From: JANNRR01 sp031401675
GTDB lineage: Bacteria > Pseudomonadota > Alphaproteobacteria > Rhodobacterales > Rhodobacteraceae
Length of the DNA: 43,401 nt
Direction: 5' to 3'
Assembly: GCA_031401675.1 (NCBI GenBank)
Contig: JANNRR010000170.1
Span: 1 to 43,401 of the forward strand
Position numbers and translations under genes: made by a program
Part shown: positions 17,911 to 25,968 of the stretch, piece after piece
Numbering within the stretch: the first letter of the stretch is position 1
How the letters are laid out: each line of letters starts with the position of its first letter
Notes under the pieces: model-generated
The model's input: the letters and a program-made list of their open reading frames with translations, nothing else
Told to the model about the DNA's origin: nothing
The model's database searches: none

Positions 17911-17939
17911 TTGCAAGGCAGCAACTTTATTGCCTGCAA
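17911..17939 (-). terminator. Hairpin just downstream of psuG
   Basis: Nearly perfect inverted repeat TTGCAAGGCA/TGCCTGCAA (one bulge) starting 10 bases past the psuG stop. It has no T tract on the minus strand. It probably marks the 3' end of the psuKG message. Confidence 0.4.
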
Positions 17940-17948
17940 GCCGCTGAA

Positions 17949-18872
17949 CTAACCGTTGGCGGCAGCGCTAGCCAATTCTCTGGCGATCGAGGCGGCCAGC
18001 CGGGCGTTGTTGAGAACCAGCGCGATGTTCGCCGTCAGCGACCGGCCATCGGTCAGATCGAACAGACGCTGCAACAGGAACGGCGTCACGGCCTTTGAAG
18101 TTATCCTCTGGTCGTCGGCCTCGCGCAACGCTTGTTCGATCAGTGGGGCCAGAAGGTCGCGGGGAATCTCGTCGGCCGGAGGAATCGGATTGGCCACCAG
18201 TTGCCCGCCCGGCAGACCCAGCCGGGACCGCATAAGATGCGATGTGGCAATGGCGGCGGCGCTGTCCATCCGCAGCGGTGCGGCCAGTCCGGACGAGCGC
18301 GACCAGAACGCCGGGAAATCGTCCTGTCCGAATGCGATGACCGGAACCCCCAGGGTTTCCAGAACCTCCAGCGTTCTTGGCAGATCAAGGATTGCCTTTG
18401 CCCCCGCCGCCACGACCGTCACCGGGGTTTCCGACAGTTCGCGCAGATCGGCCGAGATGTCGAAGCTTTGCGCCGCCCCGCGGTGCACGCCACCGATACC
18501 GCCGGTGGCAAACACCGCGATCCCGGCCAGATGCGCGCAGACCATGGTGGCGGCCACCGTCGTGGCTCCGGTCCGGCCTGTGGCCAGGCAGACGGCGAGA
18601 TCGGCCCGCGATACTTTCATCACGTTCCGGGCCTGCCCGAGTCCTTCGAGGTCTGCCGCGCTCAGCCCGACATGGATGCGCCCTGCCAGCAAGGCGATGG
18701 TGGCGGGAACCGCCCCGGCGGCGCGGACCGCATCCTCGACCCGGCGCGCGGTTTCGACATTGTGCGGCCACGGCATGCCGTGGGTGATGATCGTGCTTTC
18801 CAAAGCGACGAGCGGCTGGCCGTTAGCGCGGGCCGCCGCCACCTCGGGGCTGAAGGTCAGGGGGGCGGTCAT
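17949..18872 (-). CDS. psuG: Pseudouridine-5'-phosphate glycosidase
   Basis: A 307-residue enzyme that splits the C-C glycosidic bond of pseudouridine 5'-phosphate into uracil and ribose 5-phosphate. Family marks include ALESTIITHGMPWPHN near the N-terminus, a GRTGATTVAATMVCAHLAGI block, FATGGIGGVHRGA and the active-site region SRADLAVCLATG. The start overlaps the psuK stop by 4 bp (ATGA), so the kinase and glycosidase are made together and act in sequence on RNA-derived pseudouridine. Confidence 0.95.
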   Translation of the reverse strand: MTAPLTFSPEVAAARANGQPLVALESTIITHGMPWPHNVETARRVEDAVRAAGAVPATIALLAGRIHVGLSAADLEGLGQARNVMKVSRADLAVCLATGRTGATTVAATMVCAHLAGIAVFATGGIGGVHRGAAQSFDISADLRELSETPVTVVAAGAKAILDLPRTLEVLETLGVPVIAFGQDDFPAFWSRSSGLAAPLRMDSAAAIATSHLMRSRLGLPGGQLVANPIPPADEIPRDLLAPLIEQALREADDQRITSKAVTPFLLQRLFDLTDGRSLTANIALVLNNARLAASIARELASAAANG

Positions 18873-19759
18873 GATCCGATATCTCCCGATACATAGTCGG
18901 CGGCGGCCAGCAGCGCCTGGTCAAGTGCGGCTTCCCGGTCGGCCCCGCGCGCCTCTGCCGCGATGTGGGCCGCCATAAAAGTGTCACCGGCGCCGGTGAC
19001 CCGCGCCACCTGCACCTGCGGCGGTTGCCGGGTCAAGAGGCCGCCCGGATGACCCTCGGCGGTGCTGCGCCCACCGTCGGTCACCAGTACCCGCCCGGCA
19101 CCGCGCGCCATCAGGGCGATGGCTGCCGTGGCCGAGGTGTCGAACCGGGTCTGGCACAGGATGCCCGCTTCCTCCAGATTGACATAGAGCGTCGCGCGTG
19201 GGTGGGACAGCAGCGGGCGCAGGCGGTCGGCCTTGCCGGGCGAGGCCGGGGCGAGGCGCAGGTCGGCCAGCCGGAACAGCGGGCTGCCCGCGATCTGCGA
19301 CAGCAGCGCCTCGGTCAGGTTGCCGTCCAGGGCGATCGGCCCGGCCCAGGGCGCGGCGGCCGACCCGAGCCGCCCGTCAGTCAGCGGCCGCAGGATCTTG
19401 TCGCCCGCCGCTTCCAGGGAATGGGCGTCGGCGATGGCGGCGATCAGACCGCCGGCACCCTCGATTGCCATATAGCAGTCGGTTGGCAGGTCGTCGGAGC
19501 GGTAGACATGCGCGGTGATCAGGCCCTTGCGGGTGCAGGCCTCGATCAGGTCATCGCCTTCGCGGTCGCGACTGATGGCGGCAAGGAGGGCAGGGCGCAG
19601 CCCGAATTTTGCCAGCGTGACGGCGATGTTCAGGGCGACGCCGCCGGGCAGGCGGCTGATGCGGCCGGGCACGTCGGAGCCCGGCTTCATCAAGGCGGGC
19701 GAGCGGCCGATGATGTCCCACAGGACGGCACCGATGCAGAGGATGTCGGGCTGGATCAT
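18869..19759 (-). CDS. psuK: PfkB-family kinase, pseudouridine kinase
   Basis: A 296-residue ribokinase/PfkB-fold sugar kinase. Family features are the early GAVLWDIIGRS strand, RLPGGVALNIAVTLAKFG near residue 35, and the C-terminal VTGAGDTFMAAH motif with the anion hole and catalytic Asp. Pseudouridine specificity is inferred from the 4-bp overlap with psuG. The ATG at 19759 was chosen because it begins the first beta strand; a longer frame to 19849 adds a Pro-rich segment with no family character. No nucleoside transporter is adjacent. Confidence 0.9.
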   Translation of the reverse strand: MIQPDILCIGAVLWDIIGRSPALMKPGSDVPGRISRLPGGVALNIAVTLAKFGLRPALLAAISRDREGDDLIEACTRKGLITAHVYRSDDLPTDCYMAIEGAGGLIAAIADAHSLEAAGDKILRPLTDGRLGSAAAPWAGPIALDGNLTEALLSQIAGSPLFRLADLRLAPASPGKADRLRPLLSHPRATLYVNLEEAGILCQTRFDTSATAAIALMARGAGRVLVTDGGRSTAEGHPGGLLTRQPPQVQVARVTGAGDTFMAAHIAAEARGADREAALDQALLAAADYVSGDIGS

Positions 19760-20170
19760 GTCTGGGGTGATGGCAAGGGATCGGGTCGGATGCAAGGGGG
19801 GTTGGACGGGCCCGGCAGGGGGCAGGGCAAACGTCCCGGCGTGGGACACGCACAGGAGTGTTGATAAGAAAGGGAAATTTCGTTAACTTTTAGGGTTTGT
19901 TAAGGTATGGGCGACCGCACAGCCAAATAACGACTGCGGCCTGCTCAGTCGGTCGGAGCAGTTGGCCCTGAGCAGCTACCGGTCGATGTCCGAAGGATCA
20001 GCCTGACGCACCTTGGTGGGCTTTGCGCAAATGCGGTTCCGTGGTAGCTTCAAGGTGCGCACTGCGGCATCCGTCCCGACCAGTCGCGGACAGGCGGTTT
20101 GACTGTCACCCGATTGAATTCCTCGCCTTGCCTGCAGAAATCGGATCGCGCTTGGATTATGGGGGACAAG
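19760..20170. other. 411-bp intergenic region between psuK and the methyltransferase gene
   Basis: This divergent region carries an AT-rich stretch around 19860-19910 (GTTAACTTTTAGGG then TTTGTTAAGG), a likely promoter area, and a hairpin CTGCTC/GAGCAG near 19939-19960. I looked for SAM- or SAH-sensing riboswitches because a homocysteine methyltransferase follows, and saw no convincing consensus. No protein gene is apparent. Confidence 0.4.
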
Positions 20171-21121
20171 ATGAATTCAGGTATTGGAGCCGCGTTGCGT
20201 GAACGCGTTGCGGGCCGGATGTGGTTGGCCGATGGCGGGCTTGAAACGGCAATGGTTTTTCTGGAAGGGTTCGACCTGCCACAGTTCGCCGCTTTCCCGC
20301 TTTTGCGCGATCCGGTGGGCCGGGCGAAGCTGCGGGCCTATTTTGACGGCTTCCTGAACGAGGCACGGGTCAATGATGCCGGGTACATTCTGGACACCGC
20401 AACCTGGCGGGCGAGCCACGGCTGGGGGCCGGCCCTGGGCCTGAGCGCCGCAGAGATCGATACGGCGAACCGGGAGTCGGTGGCCTTTGCGCTGGAGTTG
20501 CGTGCCGCGCATCCGCAGGTGGATGTTATTGTGAACGGTGTATTGGGACCGCATGGCGATGCCTATGCCCCGGACCAAATCCTTTCAGAGCAGGAAGCGC
20601 AACAGTATCATGCGCCGCAGATTGCCGAGCTTGGGCAGGCCGGGGCGGATATGATTACCGGCGTGACTTTGTCCAGTGTCGGCGAAGCCGTCGGGATTGC
20701 CCGAGCGGCATTTGCGCAGAACTTGCCGGTGGTTTTGTCCTTTACCGTCGAAACCGATGGCAATCTCGTGTCGGGGCTGCCGTTGGGCGAGGCGATTGCC
20801 CAGACCGACGCCGCAACCGGCGGGTCGCCGGCCTGGTACATGATCAATTGCGCCCATCCCGATCATTTCCGACATGTTCTGACTGGCGAGTGGGTCAGGC
20901 GGGTCGGTGCAATACGGGCCAATGCTTCGCGCCTCAGCCACGCCGAACTGGATGAAGCCCCGACGCTGGATGCGGGCAATCCCGACGAGCTCGCCGGCGC
21001 GTATCGGGAGTTGATCGGTCTTTTGCCCGGTTTGCAGGTCTTTGGCGGGTGTTGCGGAACCGATCTGCGGCATGTGGCAGCCATCGGGCGCGCCTGTTCC
21101 GGGCATTTCCATCCGACATGA
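20171..21121 (+). CDS. Homocysteine S-methyltransferase family protein
   Basis: A 316-residue TIM-barrel methyltransferase of the MmuM/BHMT type. It opens with the ADGGLET substrate motif. The three zinc-binding cysteines are visible as NCAHPDH (about residue 225) and GGCCGTD (about residue 300). Such enzymes transfer a methyl group from S-methylmethionine, betaine or SAM to homocysteine, giving methionine; the donor cannot be read here. GGGGGA precedes the ATG at 20171 by five bases; another ATG at 20159 is possible. It stands alone upstream of the rpsB leader. Confidence 0.9.
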   Translation: MNSGIGAALRERVAGRMWLADGGLETAMVFLEGFDLPQFAAFPLLRDPVGRAKLRAYFDGFLNEARVNDAGYILDTATWRASHGWGPALGLSAAEIDTANRESVAFALELRAAHPQVDVIVNGVLGPHGDAYAPDQILSEQEAQQYHAPQIAELGQAGADMITGVTLSSVGEAVGIARAAFAQNLPVVLSFTVETDGNLVSGLPLGEAIAQTDAATGGSPAWYMINCAHPDHFRHVLTGEWVRRVGAIRANASRLSHAELDEAPTLDAGNPDELAGAYRELIGLLPGLQVFGGCCGTDLRHVAAIGRACSGHFHPT

Positions 21122-21263
21122 TCGCAGGGCCACCCGGTTCCAATGCTGCGTTTTGTCAACTGACGGGAATCGCCGCGAAGTTGGCGCGCCAGGCTGGCTG
21201 ATGCCATCCGGATCGTGTCGAAAGGTGCTCGGCGCGGGCCTGACCGTCCGGAAGTGCTTGCAT

Positions 21264-21336
21264 GGGGGGGGAACTGCAGGTATGTGCCCCCCACTTCACA
21301 GGTGGGGCTTGGGCTTTTTGGGGGAGACATCCCCAA
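21264..21336 (+). promoter_or_regulatory. Structured leader upstream of rpsB with mutually exclusive hairpins
   Basis: A G8 run (21264-21271) can pair with a C6 run (21287-21292). The same C residues, as CCCCAC (21289-21294), can instead pair with GTGGGG (21302-21307), and that hairpin is followed by CTTGGGCTTTTT (T5 at 21315-21319), which is terminator-like. A third hairpin TTGGGG/CCCCAA covers 21318-21336. The geometry fits an attenuator for rpsB-tsf, or simply the terminator of the upstream methyltransferase gene. Ribosomal-protein operons often have autoregulated leaders. Confidence 0.4.
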
Positions 21337-21403
21337 GGGTCCGCCGGTTGGGGCACACGCCCTGAGACGCTCCACCGAGGCATGAAACCGGAAAGGACAG
21401 GAC

Positions 21404-22174
21404 ATGGCGCTGCCAGAGTTCACCATGCGTCAGCTTTTGGAAGCTGGCGTACACTACGGCCACCAGACCGCACGCTGGAACCCCAAGATGGGCCCGTACA
21501 TCTACGGCGACCGCAACGGCATCCACATTCTGGACCTGACGCAGACGGTTCCGCTGCTGGAACAGGCGCTGACCGTGATCCGCGATACCGTGGCCAGGGG
21601 CGGGCGCATCCTGTTCGTCGGCACCAAGCGGCAGGCACAGCGGCCGGTGGCCGAGGCGGCCGAGAAATGCGCACAGTATTTCATGAACCACCGCTGGCTG
21701 GGCGGCACGCTGACCAACTGGCAGACGGTGTCGAAATCGATCACCCGGCTGAAGCAGCTGGACGAGATCATGGGCCATGGTGCCGAGGGCCTGACCAAGA
21801 AGGAACGCCTGGGCATGGAGCGCGAGCAGACCAAGCTGCAGGCCAGCCTGGGCGGCATCCGTGAAATGGGCGGGGTGCCGGATCTGCTGTTCGTGATCGA
21901 CGTCGGCAAGGAGAATCTGGCGATCCTCGAAGCGCAGAAGCTGGGGATTCCGGTGATCGGCATTGTCGATACCAACTGCTCGCCCAAGGGCGTCCTGCAC
22001 ATGATCCCCGGCAACGACGACGCGGCGCGCGCCATTGCGCTCTATTGCGATCTGGTGGCCCGGGCGGCGCTGGAAGGCATGTCGGCGCAACTGGGGGCGG
22101 CCGGGGTCGATCTTGGCGCCATGGAACAGCTGCCATCGGAAGACGCGCTGGACGACGAACCCGTCGACGCCTGA
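21404..22174 (+). CDS. rpsB: 30S ribosomal protein S2
   Basis: A 256-residue ribosomal protein. The N-terminal MRQLLEAGVHYGHQTARWNPKM block, IYGDRNGIHILDL, NHRWLGGTLTNW and PDLLFVIDVGKENLAILEAQKLGIPVIGIVDTN are near-invariant S2 features. GGAAAGGACAGGAC provides the ribosome binding site. It is followed 97 bp later by tsf, the usual bacterial rpsB-tsf order. Confidence 0.99.
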   Translation: MALPEFTMRQLLEAGVHYGHQTARWNPKMGPYIYGDRNGIHILDLTQTVPLLEQALTVIRDTVARGGRILFVGTKRQAQRPVAEAAEKCAQYFMNHRWLGGTLTNWQTVSKSITRLKQLDEIMGHGAEGLTKKERLGMEREQTKLQASLGGIREMGGVPDLLFVIDVGKENLAILEAQKLGIPVIGIVDTNCSPKGVLHMIPGNDDAARAIALYCDLVARAALEGMSAQLGAAGVDLGAMEQLPSEDALDDEPVDA

Positions 22175-22271
22175 GCTTTCGTTGCAGAACTGACGCAGAA
22201 CTGACATCCGGCGGGGATAAGCCCCGCCCTGATCCCCGGCAGGGGGCAAATCCAGATCGAGGAGAGCCACG

Positions 22272-23180
22272 ATGGCCGTAACCGCTACGATGGTGAAAGA
22301 ACTGCGCGATTCCACCGGCGCGGGCATGATGGATGCCAAGCGGGCGCTGACCGAGACCGACGGCGACATCGAGGCCGCTGTCGACTGGCTGCGGACCAAG
22401 GGTCTGGCCAAGGCCGCGAAAAAGGCCGACCGGGTGGCAGCGGAAGGGCTGGTGGGCGTGGCCATATCGAACGGGCGCGGGGTGGCGGTGGAAATCAACT
22501 CCGAAACCGATTTCGTGGCCAAGAACGTCGATTTTCAAAGCCTGGTGCGGGAAGTGACCAAGGTGGCGCTGGATGTCGGCCAATCGGTCGAGGTGCTGCG
22601 GGCCTCGCATCTGAACGGCGAAACCATCGAACAGGTGCTGACGGCGGCGATTGCGCGGATCGGCGAGAACATGACGCTGCGCCGGATGCATGTGCTGAAA
22701 GGCGACACGGTGGTGTCTTACGTCCACAATGCCGCGACCGAGGGCATGGGCAAGATCGGCGTGCTGGTGGCGCTGAACGGGCCGGCCGACAAGGCGCAGG
22801 CGGTGGGCAAGCAGTTCGCCATGCATATTGCGGCTACAGCACCGATGGCGCTGTCGGAGGCCGATCTGGACCCGGTGGTGCTGGAGCGCGAATTGGCGGT
22901 GCAGACCCAGAAGGCGCTGGAAGAAAACGCCGCCTCGGCCAAGCCGAAGCCGGAATCGGTGATCCAGAACAACATCATTCCGGGACGGATGAAGAAATTC
23001 ATCGCAGAAGCGACGCTGCTAGGGCAGGCCTTCGTGATCAACCCCGACGTGACGGTGGCGCAGGCGGCGCTGGAGGCCGGCGTGGAGATCACCGGTTTCG
23101 CGCGCGTGATGGTTGGCGAAGGCATCGAGAAGGAAAAGGAAGATTTCGCGGCGGAAGTGGCCAAGACCCTGAAGGGCTGA
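22272..23180 (+). CDS. tsf: Elongation factor Ts
   Basis: The guanine-nucleotide exchange factor that regenerates EF-Tu-GTP. The 302 residues show the N-terminal UBA-like domain (MVKELRDSTGAGMMDAKRAL), the core TDFVAKN motif (SETDFVAKNVDF) that inserts into EF-Tu, and a second core repeat plus the coiled-coil/C-terminal segment. GAGGAGAG lies upstream of the ATG. Expressed with rpsB; terminator-like hairpins follow. Confidence 0.99.
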   Translation: MAVTATMVKELRDSTGAGMMDAKRALTETDGDIEAAVDWLRTKGLAKAAKKADRVAAEGLVGVAISNGRGVAVEINSETDFVAKNVDFQSLVREVTKVALDVGQSVEVLRASHLNGETIEQVLTAAIARIGENMTLRRMHVLKGDTVVSYVHNAATEGMGKIGVLVALNGPADKAQAVGKQFAMHIAATAPMALSEADLDPVVLERELAVQTQKALEENAASAKPKPESVIQNNIIPGRMKKFIAEATLLGQAFVINPDVTVAQAALEAGVEITGFARVMVGEGIEKEKEDFAAEVAKTLKG

Positions 23181-23194
23181 CGCCGGCAATGAAT

Positions 23195-23229
23195 AAGCCC
23201 CCTGCGGCGGTGATCGCGGCAGGGGGCTT
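23195..23229 (+). terminator. First hairpin after tsf
   Basis: An 11-bp perfect stem AAGCCCCCTGC/GCAGGGGGCTT with a 13-nt loop, 15 bases past the tsf stop, ending in a short T-rich GCTTTGCTTCT. It is likely the primary rpsB-tsf terminator. Confidence 0.75.
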
Positions 23230-23284
23230 TGCTTCTGAAATGAACGACGCACGAGAAGATACTGGGAAAACACACACTTTCTGA

Positions 23285-23321
23285 AACGGTGCGGCCCTGA
23301 CGGACCGCACCGTTCTTTTTT
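23285..23321 (+). terminator. Second, stronger terminator after tsf
   Basis: Stem AACGGTGCGG (23285-23294) and CCGCACCGTT (23305-23314), then C and six T residues. It is a textbook rho-independent terminator 56 bp beyond the first hairpin. It either backs up the first or ends a short transcript starting between them. Confidence 0.85.
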
Positions 23322-23554
23322 GCGCTGCACCTTGGGGATCAGGACGACGCGCAACAGGACCGGCTTTGAGGGGACAATGCGCCCCATCACCGGCAGTCTG
23401 GTGCGACCCGGCCGCCAGAAATCGCGGGTTCGACCGGATCGCGTGTTCCCTGGCCAATGCCACCACTCACGGAACAAGGTCAGATTGGACCGGATGCGCG
23501 GCAAAGGGGAGTAGGGGATTCCCTACCGGTCAATCGCGGGCGTTAACGATTTAT
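23322..23554. other. Intergenic region between the tsf terminators and the luxR-type gene
   Basis: No gene is convincing in these 233 bp: the short rightward frames lack family features and a ribosome binding site. The notable element is a palindrome GTAGGG-GATT-CCCTAC at 23511-23526, about 30 bp beyond the luxR-type stop, which may be a 3' hairpin of that leftward message. Confidence 0.35.
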
Positions 23555-24304
23555 TCACGCTTCGATCAGGAAAATCTGATTCTGGAAACTGGCCTTCAGC
23601 ACCGCCTGCGCCGTGGTTTCCACATCCAGCGACTCGCGGGCCAGCCGCAGGTGCTTTTCCACCGTTGCCGGGGTCAGGCCCATGATCGTGGCAATGTCCT
23701 GCGTGGTCTTGCCGTCGCCGACCCATTCCAGCGCCTCGCGCTGGCGGCGCGTCAGGCTGCGGCGCTGCGTGACATAGGGCATCGAAGTGATCCGCAAATG
23801 CGTGACGTTGTTGATCGCCACGATCTCGCGGCCATGATCGGCCCAGATCGCCTCGACTTCGCGCTGCTGCATGCCCTCGCGGGCGGTCAGACCGATGGCA
23901 CCCTTGGCGCGGATAGAAACATCCTTGAAAGAGATCGAATAGCCGGCCCGCACCCCCATTTTCAGGTTGAACTCCATGACCTTGAGTTCCGACGGCGTGA
24001 AATGCCCGCTGCGCGCCTGTTCGTCGATCCAGCGCCAGGAACAGGCCCCGACGTTCTCTGCTGCCCAGCGCACCATTGGCGCGTGGTGATAGAGGCCACT
24101 GCTGACGAAGCCGTCCAGATAGGCCTTTGAATGGTTGGTCAGGATCAGGATGTCATCGATGCTGCCAAAGGAGTTGGACGTGCGGAACCGGGTAAAGCCG
24201 TATAACAGCCGGTCAAAGCCGTAGGACGCCATCTTTTCGATGTGCAGGTGCCAGATGTCCTCAATCGATTGTGCATCGAACAGCCGTTCCATGTGCGCCA
24301 GCAT
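23555..24304 (-). CDS. LuxR-type regulator with degenerate autoinducer-binding pocket
   Basis: A 249-residue protein with an N-terminal autoinducer-binding-type domain (about 1-165) and a C-terminal GerE/LuxR helix-turn-helix (about 180-245: LTRRQREALEWVGDGKTTQDIATIMGLTPATVEKHLRLARESL). Aligned to TraR/LasR-type pockets, the usual W..Y..D set reads Tyr, Phe and Ala (TNHSKAY...GF...YHHAP), so canonical acyl-homoserine lactone contact is doubtful. No luxI-type synthase is in the window. Its ATG overlaps the aroQ stop by one base (TGATG), so translation is coupled to aroQ. DNA targets are unknown. Confidence 0.9.
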   Translation of the reverse strand: MLAHMERLFDAQSIEDIWHLHIEKMASYGFDRLLYGFTRFRTSNSFGSIDDILILTNHSKAYLDGFVSSGLYHHAPMVRWAAENVGACSWRWIDEQARSGHFTPSELKVMEFNLKMGVRAGYSISFKDVSIRAKGAIGLTAREGMQQREVEAIWADHGREIVAINNVTHLRITSMPYVTQRRSLTRRQREALEWVGDGKTTQDIATIMGLTPATVEKHLRLARESLDVETTAQAVLKASFQNQIFLIEA

Positions 24305-24777
24305 CAGCGGCCCCCCCGGGTTGTCACGGGGTTTGTCACTGGGGTCGCCAGATGACCCAGCATGGCGTCCATCGCCAGCAGGTACCCCGCCGGGCCAAAG
24401 CCGCAGATCACCCCGACGGCGGCGCGGGCGATGTAGGACAGATGCCGGAAATCCTCGCGCGCATGCACGTTCGACAGATGCAACTCGATGGCCGGCACAC
24501 TAGCCGAGGATATGGCATCCATCAGCACGATCGAGGTATGGGTCAGCGCCCCGGCGTTCAGGATGATGCCGTCACTGCTGCCGCGCGCCGCGTGGATCCA
24601 ATCGACCAGTGCGCCTTCGTGGTTGGACTGGTGGAACGCCACCGTGATCCCCAGCGTGCGGGCTTTGGCCTGACACGAAGCCTCGACCTCGTCCAGGGTC
24701 GTGGTCCCGTAGATCCCGGGTTGCCGTGTCCCCAACAGATTGAGGTTCGGCCCGTTCAAGATGAGCAGAGCGGTCAT
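24304..24777 (-). CDS. aroQ: Type II 3-dehydroquinate dehydratase
   Basis: The third step of the shikimate pathway: dehydration of 3-dehydroquinate to 3-dehydroshikimate. The 157 residues are normal for the type II dodecameric enzyme. LILNGPNLNLLGTRQPGIYG contains the catalytic Arg and Tyr, HQSNHEGALVDWIH and NAGALTHTSIVLMDA follow, and the VHAREDFRHLS loop closes the site. The residue that is usually Glu-Val/Ile is here PAIELHLSNVHARE, a normal variant. Its stop overlaps the start of the luxR-type gene. Confidence 0.97.
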   Translation of the reverse strand: MTALLILNGPNLNLLGTRQPGIYGTTTLDEVEASCQAKARTLGITVAFHQSNHEGALVDWIHAARGSSDGIILNAGALTHTSIVLMDAISSASVPAIELHLSNVHAREDFRHLSYIARAAVGVICGFGPAGYLLAMDAMLGHLATPVTNPVTTRGGR

Positions 24778-25099
24778 TGGTTTGTCCTGATCCCACCTCT
24801 ATCTAGCGCCAACCCGGCCGGCTTGTCGAGAGAGGCAGCGGCGATTACTTTACGCGCAGGTCAAGGCCGGGAAATGCGGGCAGGGTGCCTCGTTCAGGCG
24901 AGGGCACGCATTGGGATGGGCTTCCGGGGGGCCCCACATCCTGTTTGCCCCGGCTTCGGCCTGAAGGTAATTTGCTGAGGAAACCATCCCCGAAATCGTG
25001 TGGAATTGTCAGCTCTACGCATTAAGAGTATTGCATATCTATCGGATTAAAAGTGATAATATCTTTGAATTCTCGATTCTTGTGCTCGGACAAGCGTGC
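24778..25099. other. 322-bp intergenic region with an AT-rich island
   Basis: The half nearest aroQ is GC-rich and featureless apart from presumed promoter space. Positions about 25000-25085 are markedly AT-rich for this chromosome. On the plus strand TTGCAT (25031-25036) and GATAAT (25055-25060) are 18 bases apart and could form a promoter reading toward, and antisense to, the rpe 3' end. No gene is seen. Confidence 0.35.
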
Positions 25100-25777
25100 C
25101 TAAAGCCGCTGTGCCGCCGCAGCCCGAAGTGCGTCGATTCTAGCGCCGTAGGTGGCTTCGCCGTCCTTGAAGATCATCGATCCTGCCACCAGAACATCGG
25201 CTCCGGCCGCCGTTACCAGCGGCGCAGTGGCCAGGGTGATGCCGCCATCGGCCTCGATATGGATCGGTCTGTCACCGATCATGGCGCGCAACCGGGCGAT
25301 CTTTGCAATCTGCGATTCGATCAGCGTCTGGCCGCCGAAGCCGGGATTGACCGTCATCACGCAGATCAGGTCGACCATGTCCAAAAGGTGCGCGACGGCC
25401 TCGACCGGCGACCCGGGGTTGATGGCCAGCCCGGTCTTTTTCCCCGTAGCGCGAATGGCTTGCAGGGTCCGGTGGATGTGCGGGCCGGACTCCAGATGTG
25501 CGGTCAGTATGTCGGCACCGGCGGCGGCAAACGCTTCGATGAACGGATCGACCGGCGCAATCATCAGATGCACGTCCATGGTGCCGCGGATGTGGCGGCG
25601 CAGGGCGGTGCACATTGCCGGGCCAAAGGTCAGGTTCGGGACAAAATGCCCGTCCATGACATCGACATGCACCCAGTCGCAACCTTGGGCCTCGACCGCC
25701 TCGCACTCGGCACCGAACCGGGCGAAGTCGGCGGCGAGGATCGATGGGGCAATCTTGACGGTGCGGGAAAAGCTCAT
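25100..25777 (-). CDS. rpe: Ribulose-phosphate 3-epimerase
   Basis: Interconverts ribulose 5-phosphate and xylulose 5-phosphate in the pentose phosphate and Calvin cycles. It is a 225-residue TIM barrel. Family motifs are ILAADFARFG at the N-terminus, the metal/catalytic segment HVDVMDGHFVPNLTFGP, the catalytic MTVNPGFGGQ loop and the phosphate-binding EADGGI and AGADVLVAGSMIF. It is transcribed leftward; upstream, AT-rich sequence around 25880-25910 could hold its promoter. Confidence 0.97.
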   Translation of the reverse strand: MSFSRTVKIAPSILAADFARFGAECEAVEAQGCDWVHVDVMDGHFVPNLTFGPAMCTALRRHIRGTMDVHLMIAPVDPFIEAFAAAGADILTAHLESGPHIHRTLQAIRATGKKTGLAINPGSPVEAVAHLLDMVDLICVMTVNPGFGGQTLIESQIAKIARLRAMIGDRPIHIEADGGITLATAPLVTAAGADVLVAGSMIFKDGEATYGARIDALRAAAAQRL

Positions 25778-25936
25778 TTGTCGGTGTCCGGTTCAGAAAG
25801 GGCGCTTCGGGGCAGCAGCCGATAAGTGTGTGTCGGGGCAAGATAGGCTGCGACCGGGTTGGGGCGCAATCGTCTGGATATTACATAATACTGATTATGG
25901 GATAATGATACCTGAACCGGGGCGCGGTGGTGGCAT

Positions 25937-25954
25937 TGATTTCCTGTGAAATCA
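25937..25954 (-). terminator. Small palindrome beyond the binding-protein gene
   Basis: Perfect TGATTTC/GAAATCA with a 4-nt loop, 15 bases past the stop of the leftward binding-protein gene. It has no T tract. A weak 3'-end hairpin or an operator for rpe are both possible. Confidence 0.3.
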
Positions 25955-25968
25955 GCGCGGTGCCGCCC

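Noticed and set aside
19860..20170. Possible SAM/SAH riboswitch before the homocysteine methyltransferase gene
   Set aside because: The conserved cores of SAM-II and SAH riboswitches were not found; only an ordinary hairpin and promoter-like AT-rich sequence.
23511..23526. GTAGGG-GATT-CCCTAC palindrome as a lux box
   Set aside because: Too short, wrong consensus and located downstream of the luxR-type gene rather than in a promoter; more likely a 3' hairpin.
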